This document shows, piece after piece, positions 1 to 13,400 of a stretch of 64,000 nucleotides of DNA (position 1 is the first letter of the stretch; each line of letters opens with the position of its first letter). The position numbers and the translations under genes were made by a program. This stretch comes from Xestospongia muta (taxonomy: Eukaryota > Porifera > Demospongiae > Haplosclerida > Petrosiidae), in contig OY848917.1 in assembly GCA_963693285.1 (NCBI GenBank), positions 25,106,745 to 25,170,744 on the forward strand, in the 5' to 3' direction. The notes under the pieces are model-generated. The model was not told where the DNA came from. It saw only the letters and a list, made by a program, of their open reading frames with translations, and made no database searches.

Positions 1-521
1 CAATAGTACAACTGATGACAATGCAGATTCATTCACTGAGAGATTGAAAGATGTTTTAGTTTTGCCAAAAGCCAAATCCACTAAAAGCAGTTGAAGCACT
101 AATAGTAGTGCCAGATGTATTACTGATGATTCTTTCATAGAAGTTCAAGAGAAGCTTGAGGAAAAAAGAGTCAGAGAAGAGGAAAAGGAAGCACGTAGGA
201 TAGAAAGAGAAGAAAAAAGCAAAAGAGAAAGCTAAGGTTCAGAAGCAAAAGGAAAAGCAGGAAAAGAAACAGGCACAGGATAAAGCAAAACTGGAAAAGG
301 AAATGAGAAATCAAACAAAGAAACAAGTGAAACTACAGGAGAAAACAGTAAAGGATGGCAGTGCAGCTACTGAAGCATGCATTTGTCCAGACTATTACAA
401 AGAAGAAACCAATGCTGAATGGATAGGGTGTGATGGAGGATGTGGTCAATGGTGGTATGTATCATGTACCGAACTTTTGGAGGTTCCTGTCGGTGAATAT
501 TATTGTCCTGAATGTTCTTAA
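1..521 (+). pseudogene. 3' end of a pogo/jerky-type transposase with a PHD-like finger, broken
   Basis: The reading frame opens before the window. It carries a short serine/lysine-rich part, then a long Lys/Glu-rich helix, then a Cys-rich end (about 387-518) with CxC, GCDGGC, WWYVSC and YCPEC blocks, ending in TAA at 519-521. This order is known from C-termini of CENP-B/jerky-type (pogo) transposases in marine invertebrates. Two breaks are visible: an in-frame TGA at 92-94, and a one-base shift at the A6 run 213-218, after which only the third frame stays open. The PHD position normally held by the zinc-binding His reads TAT (Tyr) at 456-458. A dead transposon copy is the simplest reading; the DDE core lies outside the window, so the family call is inferred from the tail only. 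Confidence 0.6.
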
Positions 522-761
522 ACTGATATGACTCATAATTCATGAACTGCCTCATAATAAGACTTTCATAGGTCTTTTCTTGTAGTTAATGTGTAACATA
601 ATACAATGATCTTTATGTTTAAAAGAAACTATTGGAAGTACAGATACTAAAAAGGTGTTTTTAAAAATCTATTAAAAATTCCCCCCAAATTTTTTTGTTT
701 ACATTAGCTATACTTTGAAGTTAAGTGTCTCATAATTGGACCGCCTTCTCTACTGCTTAAA

Positions 762-1420
762 GGAGCATGTGTCAGATATAATGCACTCAATGTAGATTAT
801 TGCTCACTATAAAAGGGGGGTAGGCTGCCCGGAAAGGAAGTGACGTCTACCAAAGAGAGAGATGGCGGCAATATTCAAACCTAGATGTTGTTCTAGATAG
901 TAGCCATACCAACCTGAACAACCCACGCAAAACATCTATAACAGTTGTAATAGTTAGCTCTAGGTAACAAACACGTGTTATCTCAATTACACGGTTGATA
1001 ATAATAGATAACTTTTATTGCTGTACTGCAAAATCAAAGATGGCTGACATAAGACCATAGTTGTCTAAATCAGATTGCCTAGGAGTTAAAACTTTTTTAA
1101 CATGGCCCGACCTTCTCATGAACACATTCTTCCCTTCTAGACTGTTAAAGTCAATAACAAGAGAAAGTCTTACAAGTTTTCTACTGCTCACCATTTCACT
1201 ACAGAAACTTACACACTTACATGTATCCAAAAAACCAGGAATATCTGCACTGAACATACGCATAATATTAATTAAGCAGCTGTTGCAACAGCTACAGGAA
1301 GTGCATACGTATGATGTAAACAGGAAAAGAAAGAATTTCCATTTTTTATTATTGAAAAGTTTTGCGTGTGCCATTTCGTGGGCAACCCAGCCCCCTTTTA
1401 TACTGCGCATGCTCGTTTAA
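762..1420. mobile_element. Element with TATA-bearing inverted ends
   Basis: The + strand at 808-830 reads TATAAAAGGGGG followed by a GC-rich block and TGCCC. The minus strand at about 1402-1381 repeats TATAAAAGGGGG and the same downstream block with few changes, and GAGCATG lies just outside both copies. A 131-codon minus frame (1410-1015) with many Cys residues fills much of the inside and an antisense frame overlaps it; I recognise neither. An inverted-repeat transposon fragment is likely, but no target-site duplication was found. The rest of 522-1856 holds AT-rich sequence, a CACGTG at 1646-1651 and no other gene I can support. Confidence 0.4.
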
Positions 1421-1856
1421 CAGTATTCCAGTTTCGCACATTTTATGTGCGTGCATAATTAATAAGGTAGTAACTAAACTGCATACCTTCCAATAAAAGT
1501 TGCCATTTAAATAAGCTACCACTGGTGAAATGACTTGATTATGCAAACACTTATGTAGCCAAATAAACAAATGTTTCGACACTATTACATCTACTGTAAA
1601 CATTCAACACGCATCGCTATGTCATAAACAACTTTACAAAACAGCCACGTGGTACATGTACACAAGATGCACGAGATAAAATCAACTTCCATCCATTCTA
1701 TTACAACTTAGATATGCACAATTTTTACTTACGTTTGTCGTTGACCTACATATAGACTTCCACCAAACGAAACAGCCACAAAGAAAGACTCTTTAAGAAG
1801 GGAAGTCTTCAACATAATGAAAACAAGTGCAACGACTGCTCCACGAGGTGACTAAA

Positions 1857-3931
1857 ATGGTACGGACAAGTATACGGAGCGAATTGAAGAAATTACGGGA
1901 TATGGAGAAACAGGGAGGATCAGAAGCACCTTCAATGAAGACGGAGAGTTATACATATACTGCTTCGTCATTCAGACAACTTACATACGAAAGTAAGTAC
2001 ATTCTATCTTAAATTAATTAACAGGAATTAAATGTTGTCGGCTACTGTGTATTCATTCCACTTTACACAGCCTACTACTGGAAGAGCAATTGACCATTTT
2101 ATGATTAAGACTAAAAATATGCAATTATATCTTGTCGACTACTGTCTATTTATTTCACCTTGCACAACCTAATTGAAGAGCAATGGACCAGTTCATCATA
2201 AACACTAAAAATATGCAATTATTGTTAATGATATCTGGAGTATTTTCTCGCTGCAATTTTGTTTCTTTTTAGTACAAGTGTCAATGGAGAAATGTATCAT
2301 TTTTAAAATGACCTTCCTTGTAAACAGTACCATAAATCAGCACAAGTAGTGCATATATTTAATTTAACCTCCAATATGGCCGACAGATGTACCACCTCTC
2401 TACCAAGCATGGACTATGGCCATTTGTTATCTATCATTTATACTTGTAATCAATAAAGTGTCTTTTGTACAAACATCTTAATAAGCACGTGTAATACTTC
2501 TTTTATTCTATAGAAGAGCTGTTTGAACTTGTACAATTAAGTGATGTTCCACTAGATCAAGAGCTATTTAAAGTTGTAAGTAATACAAAATACATCTTGA
2601 ACTTTATATAAAGATAAAATATAACAAGATCACTAATGCTATATGACTTACTGCGTTACTTACATTACTAATAAAGACGTAGTAATCTCTAGAACAGTAG
2701 TAATTAAACTGTCTGGATACTTGCTGTAGTTCTGGTCTGGCATTACATAAACTTATAAAGATAATATTACATAATCTTAGTCAACTGGAATAAATGGGAC
2801 TTGTTGTCATAGTAACACATACATTATCAAGTTGCTCATATTCTACATCACAACAAGGACATAAAGTAAATACAGTGAAGCCTCTAAATAGTGGATTGCA
2901 GAGGGACAAATGTAAATATCCAGTATATAATATCAATGTAAAATTTATTAGTTGTTTTAACAATAATTTTACCATAGATAGTTGGATTAGTCACAATAGA
3001 ATAAATAAAAGAATAAGAAGACTGAGTAAAGGACTGCCAGAAATAAACAGTTTACAATGAGAGAGAATTGATTGCGCATGCCTTAAGAACTATCTTAACT
3101 ATGTTAATATGTGGGTGTGTCTATATGAGCATACAAAAATGTATTTATACGCAAATTTATTAAGTCGTTATAAATTACTATGTCAATCTACTTCCAGCTA
3201 AGTAGATTGACTTGTTTCATCATTACTCAAAGAGAATTGGAGTATTTAATCAGACTTGACTGGCTCATTGCTTGTCTAAATCTAATCCAAAAGGACTGGT
3301 TAGATCTATGACAAAGCTTTTGTACTGTTTATTAAACTCTTTATTATGAAACTACATCAATTATAGGATTATTTGTTTAAAATTATAGTATTTTACAATA
3401 TATTGCTTGTGTAATTTCTATTAATTAATATATTGTCTGTTAACAGTTCTCATTTATGCTTTAACTAGATTCTGGAATTACTCAAAGAAAATGTTGCCCC
3501 TACTGCCATTGTTCAAGTGTTAAAAGCGCTAAGGTATGTTGTATTCACAAATTTTTGTTTTTGTTTTTATTGTTACATGTATATGTGAGTGCTTGCACCA
3601 ATTACGAATTAACACAGTAATAAAAGTCTCTATTGCAGTATAGTATATGCCATTTATTGCACGGGTCTACGACTTCTGCATACAAAAATAAGACATTTAA
3701 TATTGTATTGGAGTTATATATAACAAGACTTGATTTGCAAAGAGTGAAAATTTTAAAGTTATTTCATTTAATAGATCTGCTACAGACACAACAAATACTT
3801 CCATTGGTAAAGTTCAATTCAAAACAGACAGCCAAGATGCTTTTTCAGACTCCACCCACATTGCTAAAAGCCACACCCAGTCCAGTATTGACTCTACTTC
3901 TACACACTCATTGGACTCAGATAATGTATAA
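1857..3931 (+). CDS. MZT2: Mitotic-spindle organizing protein 2 (MOZART2)
   Basis: Four exons: 1857-1992, 2514-2575, 3469-3533, 3775-3931; 139 aa, close to the human length. MOZART2 is a small subunit of gamma-tubulin ring complexes at centrosomes and spindle poles. The family core spans exons 1 to 3: EKELFELVQLSDVPLDQELF followed by ILELLKENVAPTAIVQVLKA, matching the vertebrate pattern of a short helix, a D/E-F-K step, then LLK-NVAP-A--Q-LK. The tail is Ser/Thr-rich, as in other members. The start at 1857 is the first ATG after an in-frame TGA at 1818-1820; a GTG at 1827 is not needed. All splice borders are GT..AG and phases 1, 0 and 2 match. The identity is clear; the N-terminal 45 residues are less conserved and less sure. 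Confidence 0.88.
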
Positions 3932-4981
3932 TAGTATTTATGAATTCTTAACTCATTGCAATATCAGAATATATTGTGACAAGTATATATTATATTACTA
4001 TAATATTATATATCTATCTATCTATATATATATATATAGATAGATAGATAGGTAGATAGGTAGATTAGATTGACAGGAAAACTTGCACTATTAAGAGTAT
4101 GGATTTTTCAGATCATTTATATTAACTCATTTCTTTTGACATTAAAACTTATACCAATAATCTGTAATAACCTTATATGGATGGATGTACTGTTCATACT
4201 ATTTCATAGCCAGGGTTACTTGACAAAAAGTCATTAAAATGAGAATTTTAACACCCGTAAAGCTTACTTTACACTTTTCAAAAATGGAGGAAATGGTTCA
4301 TTAGATGCAATTGGAATGTTAATATTAATTGTGACTACTTACCCACACAACTGACACTTCACTACACACAGAAATCTATGCAAATTACATGAAATTAAAC
4401 TCTAACACTTGATACCAAGATTACATTTATTGTAAACACATAATAGATACTTGTAAGCTAAAGTCAAAAGCAAAGAGAAAGAGAAAGTCATGTACATTTA
4501 TCATTTTATGTATTACATGTATGTTATAAGTTGTTAATCACTAGCACTCATTATGTAGTTGTCAGTTTAAATTTAGCCTATAGACTTAAGATTTGCCTGG
4601 TAATGGAGATTGTAATAACAAACCTAATTAATTTACAGCATACTTTAACTTTGTTTGGTTTAAGAGCACTTTTCATGCCAATACATAATTATTACTTAGT
4701 GTATGAATGAGTCTAGTATGTTACAATAGGTCATAAGTATGATGTCTTGAAGTCATGGACATGTCCCTTTTATCCAAAAAAATGTTGACAATCCAACTAA
4801 TTGTTTACAGTTGGTTAGTATAAGCCATAATATTTCCCTGAAACCAGATAAGATTAAATTCCCCGACACCAGATAAAATTTATAGTAATTATTGACCTTT
4901 GTCCTCATTACAGCTATTATATAAACTTCAATTCTGCGAAGAGGATTACTAGCTGTTAATATCCAGAGAAAAACATTTAGT
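3932..4981. other. Spacer between MZT2 and the ankyrin gene
   Basis: AT-rich sequence with no gene I can support. It holds a TATC/TATA/TAGA simple-repeat stretch at about 4010-4072. The ankyrin gene's promoter should lie at its right end, but no clear core element stands out. Confidence 0.5.
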
Positions 4982-7450
4982 ATGGATGAGGTAAGTGTGT
5001 CAATAATACACAATTGTATTGTAGGAATTGTTGATAAACTATTATTTTATATCTCTTATAGTGACACATATATACTTTAATATTCTTACTATTTTTATTT
5101 AAAATATTTATGGTTGTCAGTACGTAAATTACCTCTTTTATAAATAACTTATTATCTGCGACATTCTATTAACTATTTTAGAAAAACAAGTTACTCGCTG
5201 CTGCTGAAAATGGAGACTTAGAAGAAGTGAGATTAGCTCTCAGTAAAGGAGCTAATGTTAATACACATGATAAGGTAACTGGTAACTACATCATTGTGAT
5301 GTAATAAAGTCATCTTCTATAAATGTGGCTATCTCTAATATAGATTATTATAGTGAAATAAAGAAAAGTATTTATTGCCTCTTTCTATTTCAATATAATT
5401 ATCAACCATATGCTACATGTTGCAAAATTGATATTTTATTAGCTTTATTATTGGCTTGTTGCTTTATTTAATTTATTCAAGTGTCATTTCATGTGTTGCC
5501 TCATGATAGGTTTATTTCCAGCAATTTTCAATTGTACATTTTCTTATTATTATTAAATTATCTTTATGATATTTTTTCTATTGTCATTAATGTCATTATC
5601 CTTGTTTCTATTGTATATTTCTTGTATGTGTGAAATGGGCAAGACAAAAGCATAATAACTACAATATAATAACAATGTCATACTCTTATTTCAGCACAAT
5701 AATACACTCTTACACAAGGCAGCATGGCATGGACATACTGATATAGCACGAACGTTGATAGAGCATGGTGCTAGCCTCAAAGCTACCAATATAGTGAGTT
5801 CTTAGATAGTTTACATATTATGTATCAATTATTCTTTTATTGACTAATTACAAGCAACATTGTTAACAGACCTCAGTAAGACAAAAATCAGGGTGCTATT
5901 CAACTGAAATCATTTAGCAAAATATTAGGGATGGTTAAGTTAAGCTCAGAGTTCCACTACATCTTATTTAACCTACATCATCTGGTAATTAAATAGTGTA
6001 GATTCCAATTTCTGCAACATCAAACCACACCTCCAAAAATTACAAATGCAGAATAAATGAAATTATTAACAGCCACACCCCCATGCGGGACAAAATAGCT
6101 GACATAATTATAGTTCAAAAGTTACAGAGTATTTTTTTAATTAGGGATTTACATAATTATATTTTACATTTTAAGATGTGCTTATTCTTCTGAGCTTTTC
6201 ACTTTTTGTCAGGAGGTCTGTATTTTCTCAATAATTATTACTAGTTATTTAATTATTTATGAAATTATTATTTTTCTAAGTGAGATAACAAAGCACTGAA
6301 ATAGTAGTGCAACTTCACATGATAGAAGTGTTAGTACTGACCTTTTGTATTAGCAGAAAAATGCCTAGTTGAAATAGAGCCAACTCTTTACTCTCGTCTC
6401 CAGATGCCCCACTCATTTAATGGGAGAAGGGGGAGTGGTGCTTGGGGTCAAGACAAATCAAACATTGACTGATCTAGAAGCGACGTCCTAATGAAAATTA
6501 TTTGATCTCAAAGCCATCCCCACTTAGTTAATGAGGAAAATAGTGACAAAATGAAAATTCCATGAGAAATTTGACTAATTTTTCTAGAAATTTTAAAAGC
6601 TCACAAAAGGAGGAAAACATGGACATAGGGAGGAATCTCCCTGTGTCTTCACTTTTTGTCAGAATACGCTTTTATTCCTGTAGAGGCTTTGGGATACACT
6701 TGTATGGTATCTGCAATTGTTATATTTTCATCTAAAGATTCATATTAATTTACAAAAATATTTTCATTAGTAACTACTCACTAGCTTGACATGCTTTTAC
6801 CTGCTGTTAAACCCTATAAATCTAACTATTTAAGATTGATATACTTTCTTACACTATAATAAAATATTTGTTTAACCTTCAGGTTAACAATGAACCTATT
6901 CATATGGCAGCTGATCATGGTCATACTGATATAGTAAAGTTAATACTAAACTATGGCATCGATCTCAATGTCATTGGTCAAGTGAGGAATTTAATTGATA
7001 CTTCAGCTTTAATATATTCATCCAGGAAGGTCGTGCTCCTTTACATTTTGCATCAAGTAATGGTCATGTAGACACTATACAATACCTCATCTCTCAAGGA
7101 GCAGACACTACCATTAAAGACAACAAGAATAAGACTCCAAAGGAAAAAGTCAAATTATATGATCCAAACAGAGATGAGATAATAAAACTTTTTGATGAAA
7201 AACAATTGCAAGGTATTGCAATTATATAAACAGAAATATGTAATCAATGATTATATTATAATTACATGCTTGAACGACTACAAATCACATTAGATGTGAT
7301 TATAATTTTAAAAAGCTATTTTGTCCTTTACCATTAACATATAACTATTAATTCTATAAATAACAACATTGAAAATTTTTAGAACATCACAAACAAGATT
7401 ATATATCTGAACCTGTTGAATCAGATGAATCTGATGAATCTGATAGTAAG
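4982..7450 (+). other. Ankyrin module 1 (exons 1-6)
   Basis: Exons 4982-4990, 5182-5274, 5695-5793, 6883-6981, 7026-7212, 7383-7450. Exons 2 to 5 each encode one ankyrin repeat, with signatures such as LLHKAAWHGHTDIA, IHMAADHGHTDIVKL and PLHFASSNGHVDTIQYL. The fourth repeat continues into a cap ending in PNRDEIIKLFDEK. Exon 6 is a short acidic spacer rich in Ser, Asp and Glu. Repeat exons are phase 0; the cap exon leaves phase 1. Confidence 0.85.
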
Positions 7451-10400
7451 GTATGATACAATTTATCTTTTTATAAGGAGACAAATTCCTACCACTTTTA
7501 AAATTTATGTTTTCTTAATTTGCATGCTATTATTGAAATATGATAATAATATAAACAATATAACGATGAAAAGAAATTAAAAGAAAAGTAATCATGAAAT
7601 GTTGTTGCTCAATTGTTGTCTTACAAGTAGTTATTTGTAGATAGGTAATGTCTATAGTCTAGAAACCTCATGATCAATTGGAGGCTGCTATATTACCTCA
7701 TTTGAAAGTAGTAGTTATAGCTTACACTTATACCAAATCCATCTTGAATTGACTATATATTTGTTTATTCTTCATTAGAATGAGAGTTTACTAGAAGCTA
7801 TCCGATCTGGAGATTTAGATGGAGTAAAATCTGCAATTGAGAAAGGAGCTGATTTAAACACTGTTGACATTGTAAGATTAAATTGGAAAGTGTTATGATT
7901 ATAGAATAATTGCTATTATGGTATACAAGGGCCATAGCTATGTTGTATCATTGGCAATGTTACAATAGACAACCTTAATATAGAAAGCTCCATGCAAATA
8001 ACATAATTATTGTTCTTTTTTCTTTCAGGAGAACTATGATATGACGCCTTTGCATTTAGCAGCATATAAAGGTCATTTTGAAATTGTGAAACTGTTATAT
8101 GAGCAACATGGTGCAGATATTATGTGCATAGACAGAGTACGTTTTATAACATACCTTGATTTTTTTAACTTCTACAACATAGGTTGGTGATACTCCATTG
8201 CATGATGCTTGTAGAGATGGTTATTCAGATATCATCCGATTTTTACTTTCTAAGAAACCAGACATCACTGTTCAAAATAATGGTGGTAAAACCCCACTTG
8301 AAGAACTTAAATCAGGCATTGATGGCAGAGATGAAATACTCAAACTCTTTTCCGACTTTCAAACTCAAGGTATAGAATTTCTCAAAACACTGAATTCAAC
8401 AAATACTACATACAGGCTTATAATATAGTAGTACTCACAACAATTAATTTAGCTCCGTAATCATTACTATCTACACAAATAGAAGTCCTCTTAGCAATAC
8501 AAATTGAATATAAGTACTGGACATTATGATTCTAAGCTTATATTGTTATCTATTACATTAGACACCCATACACCTGACTCAACACTCAATCTTTCAGTTA
8601 CATCAGAAATTTCTGATGATGAGGTTGTAGAGATGGAAACTCAATCCTTTTTTTCAGAGAAATCTGCTATTGAGGTATGCTCTTATAGAATGAATGTGCT
8701 ATTGTTAAAAATAAGAAGTAACAAATTAAAGACAAAATATCTATTGTTTATAGGTCAATATAGCTGGAACTGTTGAATCAGATGAGTCTGATAGTAAGGT
8801 ATGATACAATTTATGTTTTAATAAGGAGACAGATCCCTACCACTTTTAAAAGTTATGTTTCCTTAATTTGCACGTCATTATTGAAACATGATAATAATAT
8901 AGACCATATAATAGGGAAGATATTAAAAGTAAAGTAATCATGAAATGTTGTGGTGATTAATCGAATGCAATTTGCTTTTAGCTCAATTGTTGTGTTAGAA
9001 ATAATTATATGTAGATAGATAATGTCTATAGTCTAGAAACTTCATGATCAATTGGAGGCTGCTATATTACCTCATTTGAAAGTAGTTATAGCTTACACTT
9101 ATACCAAATCCATCTTGAATTGACTATATATTTGTTTATTCTTCATTAGAATGAGAGTTTACTAGAAGCTATCCGATCTGGAGATTTAGATGGAGTAAAA
9201 TCTGCAATTGAGAAGGGAGCTGATTTAAATACTCTTGACAGTGTAAGATTAAATTGGAAAGTGTTATAATTATAGAATAATTGCTATTATGGTATACAAG
9301 GGCCATAGCTATGTTGTATCATTGGCAATGTTACAATAGACAACTTTAATATAGAAAGCTCCATCCAAATAATAATTATAATTATTGTTCTTTTTCTTTC
9401 AGGACAACTATGATATGACACCTTTGCATTTAGCAGCATATAAAGGTCATTTTGAAATTGTGAAACTGTTATATGAGCAACATGGTGCAGATATTATGTG
9501 CATAGACAGAGTACGTTTTATAACATACCTTGATTTTTTTTAACTTCTACAACATAGGTTGGTGACACTCCATTGCATGATGCTTGCAGAGATGGTTATT
9601 CAGATATCATCCGATTTTTACTTTCTAAGAAACCAGACATCACTGTTCAAAATAATAGTGGTGAAACCCCACTTCAAAAACTTAAGTCAGGCATTGATGG
9701 CAGAGATGAAATACTCAAACTCTTTTCCGACCTTCAAACTCAAGGTATAGAATTTCTCAAAACACTACAGTCAATACGTACTACATACAGGCTTATAATA
9801 TAGTAGTACTCACAACAATTAATTTAGCTCCATAATCATTACTATCTACACAAATAGAAGTCCTCTTGACAATACAAATTGAATATAAGTACTAGACATT
9901 ATGATTCCAAGCTTATATTGTTATCTATTACATTAGACACCCATACAGCTAACACAACACCTACTAATAAGGTACGCTCTTATATAATGAATGTGCTAAT
10001 ATTAATAAATGAGAATTAACAAATTAAAGGCAAAATATCTGCTGTTTATGGGTCAATACCATTGTTTTAATGTACTCATTGTTTTACGATAGAATGAAAA
10101 CCTACTTACTTCAGTCAAATTGGGAGATATTAATGGTGTGAAATCTGCTCTTAATTATGGAGCTGATGTGGATATTGTTGATGTTGATGTAAGTAATTAG
10201 TCATAAGAATCAGTACAATTATAATTATGTAGTGTTACATGATAATGGAGGTATCAATTGACAGTTTTCTAATAATACCAAATGAATATGTGATGTTTTA
10301 TTTTATCTCTTATTAAGAACATTAAAAACTGGACACCTCTATGTTATGCAGTAGATAAAGGTGACGCTGAAATGGTACTACTGCTTTTACAAGCTGGTGC

Positions 10401-13400
10401 CAATCCCCATTTTGAAACTATTGTGAGTTAGTAACTATATGCTAAACAACTCTCTAGTTTAGTAGAGATTATATCAATAATGCTACTATTACATATCTTT
10501 GTTTGTCTTACATACTATTAGTTACATTGAATTTTATTGCTAACTAAGTTATGTGTTCCGTAAATTATTATTATTATTTTAGAACAAGCAGACACCTTTA
10601 CATCGTGCAGCATACAGAGGACACATTGAAATAACAAGGTTACTATTGAAATTTAGATGTAACCCTAATACTACTGATAAAGTGAGTGCAAATTCTGTAT
10701 TTGCTTTCTGTATTTGACAAATGATATAATTTTATGATAACTTTTACCTTTCCTTTCACAGGTAGGCAATACTCCAATACATTATGCCTGCAAAGAGAGC
10801 CACATTAACATTATACATTACTTCCTAACTCAAAAAGTGGACACAACCATTAAAAACAGTGATAATGAAACTCCAACTGATTGTGTTGCACATGATAATG
10901 TCAACAGAGTTGATATTTTAAAACTCTTTACTGACCAGGTAAATAATACCTTACCCTATATACATTTAATAAGAGTATTTACTTTTTTTTTCAAATGACA
11001 TATTTTCTTTCATTCCAATGAAATAAGAATTTACGCACTGCTGCTGAAAACGGTAAAGTACCAGGAGTGAAGGCAGCTCTTGACAAAGGAGCAGATGTAA
11101 ACAGTTATGACTATGTAAGTTAATGACAAATTACTTTCAAGTTTTATTACTATACTTACTATATGTGATGTCCAGAATCATCAAACCCCTTTACATTTGG
11201 CAGCATCAAAAGGCTACACCAAAATAGTCCAACTCCTTTTAGAACATGGTGCTGATCCAAACTCTATTGATGATAAAGTAAGGAAGTGGGCCCATTTTGT
11301 CAGTTTAATCTTTTGAATTAATTTACTTTTATCTTTATTATAAACAAATCTCTCACATTATATAGGATGGTAGCAGTCCATTACATCTTGCTTGTAGAGG
11401 AGGTCATGTGGACGCTGCAGACTACCTCATATCTAAAAGAGCAAACACTATCATTAGAGATAAAAGTGGCAGAACTCCTGTGGATGAAATAAAACCTAAT
11501 GCTAGTAACAGGGATAAGATGTTGGAACTGTTCACTGGCAAATACAATCCAAAACAAAGTGAGATGAAAGAAGTATTCTTCTGTATCCAATTTCAATACA
11601 TGAATATATTGAAAAATAGTTACTAGTAACCTATCGTGACTCTGGTTTGTTATTGTAGGTACTGAATGGAAAATTAATAATATTGATGAAGAACTAGTTT
11701 TTGAGAAACCTGACTATGGAGTGAAGTTAGTCATTCCACCATCAGCAGTAGAAGAAGGGCAAAATGTCAAGACTGAAGTTGAAGTAGTTTCGCCCGCAGA
11801 AGATGTTATAAACCTTCCTCCAGATGTAGAACCTGTAAGCTGTTTCTACAAGATTGAGACCACAGGAAAGTTTTCTCAGCCTATCAAACTTCATCTTCAA
11901 CATAATGTTGAGGTCAGGTCAGAAGATGAAAGCAAACAACTAGCCTTTGTAAGAGCTAAAGGACCACCACCTTACAAATTTGAGCTACTTCCAGAGAATA
12001 CTCAACCGAAATTCAAAGTTAATGACAACTCTGGTGAAGTACAAGTCTCTGACTTCTCTCTGCTGGGTATTGTTTGGCGCAAGCTAAAGGGGATTTTTCA
12101 ACCTAGTTACAGTTACACAATGACCCTCTATTATAAGCTGGTGATGAGGTCTTGGCAGTTAAAAGTAGTCATTTCTCGGAATCTTGGACCACACCTCGAG
12201 GTATGAATATCCCACATAATATTTATTTACTTTGAAAGAAATGTACATGGTACTGCAGCATGAACAAGCTTTTTAATTTGATGTTTTGTTTTTATGTTGT
12301 TATTTTTTTATCCATTGCCAGAAAATAAAGATGGATGACGATTTCAAAGGCTGGGCAAGAAGAGAGCCTATTCCTTTCCACTTCAGTCCAGAGATAGATA
12401 CATTGACAATGCCTGCTATTAATGATCTCTATGACATTGAACCAATGAAGGCATGCAAGGTACGTCTCACTTCTCATTTATTGCTTATGTTTGTAAAAAA
12501 TTGCTTACTGTGTTTACTATAGATAAACAAGAAAGACATTGATCAAAGTCAACCTAATTCACTCTTACATTTTCTACACTTCAAAGTGGAGCCAAAACGC
12601 AATAACTCAAAACTTGGTGATCTGAAATTAACATTTGAAGGAACAAGAGATGAGCAATTTATTGTGATTTCAAAAGAAGAATTGCTGCAGTTTCAGCTTG
12701 GTAAGAATCTAACATTGACTATAACAAATTAAATATAATCTTAGGTTTCCCAATAAGTTATGTTACAAGTGCACCAGAAGAAATGCTAGGTGAGCTGTAA
12801 TGATACTTAGTCCAACATACAAAATGGGCTTTTTGTTGAATTCTATACTATATTTTTTAACTCTATAGAAAAGCCGCCAAAGAAAAAAGATCTCTTAACA
12901 TTACTCAATCCAATTGAGTATATGTGGGACATCATTGCTGAGCTACTTGGTGTTAAGTACGGCAAGGTCAAATCATCACAGTATGAAGATACGTACAATA
13001 CCAGAAGACTCTCTGATGTGTTACAATCCTGGATTGATAGCAAGTCTTCTGAAGTGTCTTGGAAAATGGTTATCACTGTTGTTGAGAAGCCACCTGTTGA
13101 AAATAAAGTAGTAGCTGAGACAATAATAAATTTTTTGAGTCGGCCTGATACTCATTCAAGATATTGCTCTTTTAATCAGTCAGAATCAGGTATAGTAAAT
13201 GACAACCTTTTTTCATTAGTTCTTCCTTGTTGTTGTTACTGAAGGTCATAATTTCGTAACATTTGCAAATCAAGGTATTCTATTAGCAATTGATAGTATG
13301 CATAGTTGATATTTTTATATAGTAAAATCTGTTCAAGTTTCTACATCGACTGCTAAGACAAGTAAAACAGAAAGTGAAGGTATTTGTAATAGAGTTCCTG

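Noticed and set aside
1061..1420. 119-codon plus-strand frame
   Set aside because: It is antisense to the Cys-rich minus frame inside an inverted-repeat element and shows no recognisable domain.
8504..8776. 90-codon frame covering ankyrin spacer exon 10
   Set aside because: Its first and last parts are intron; only 8562-8674 is the exon.
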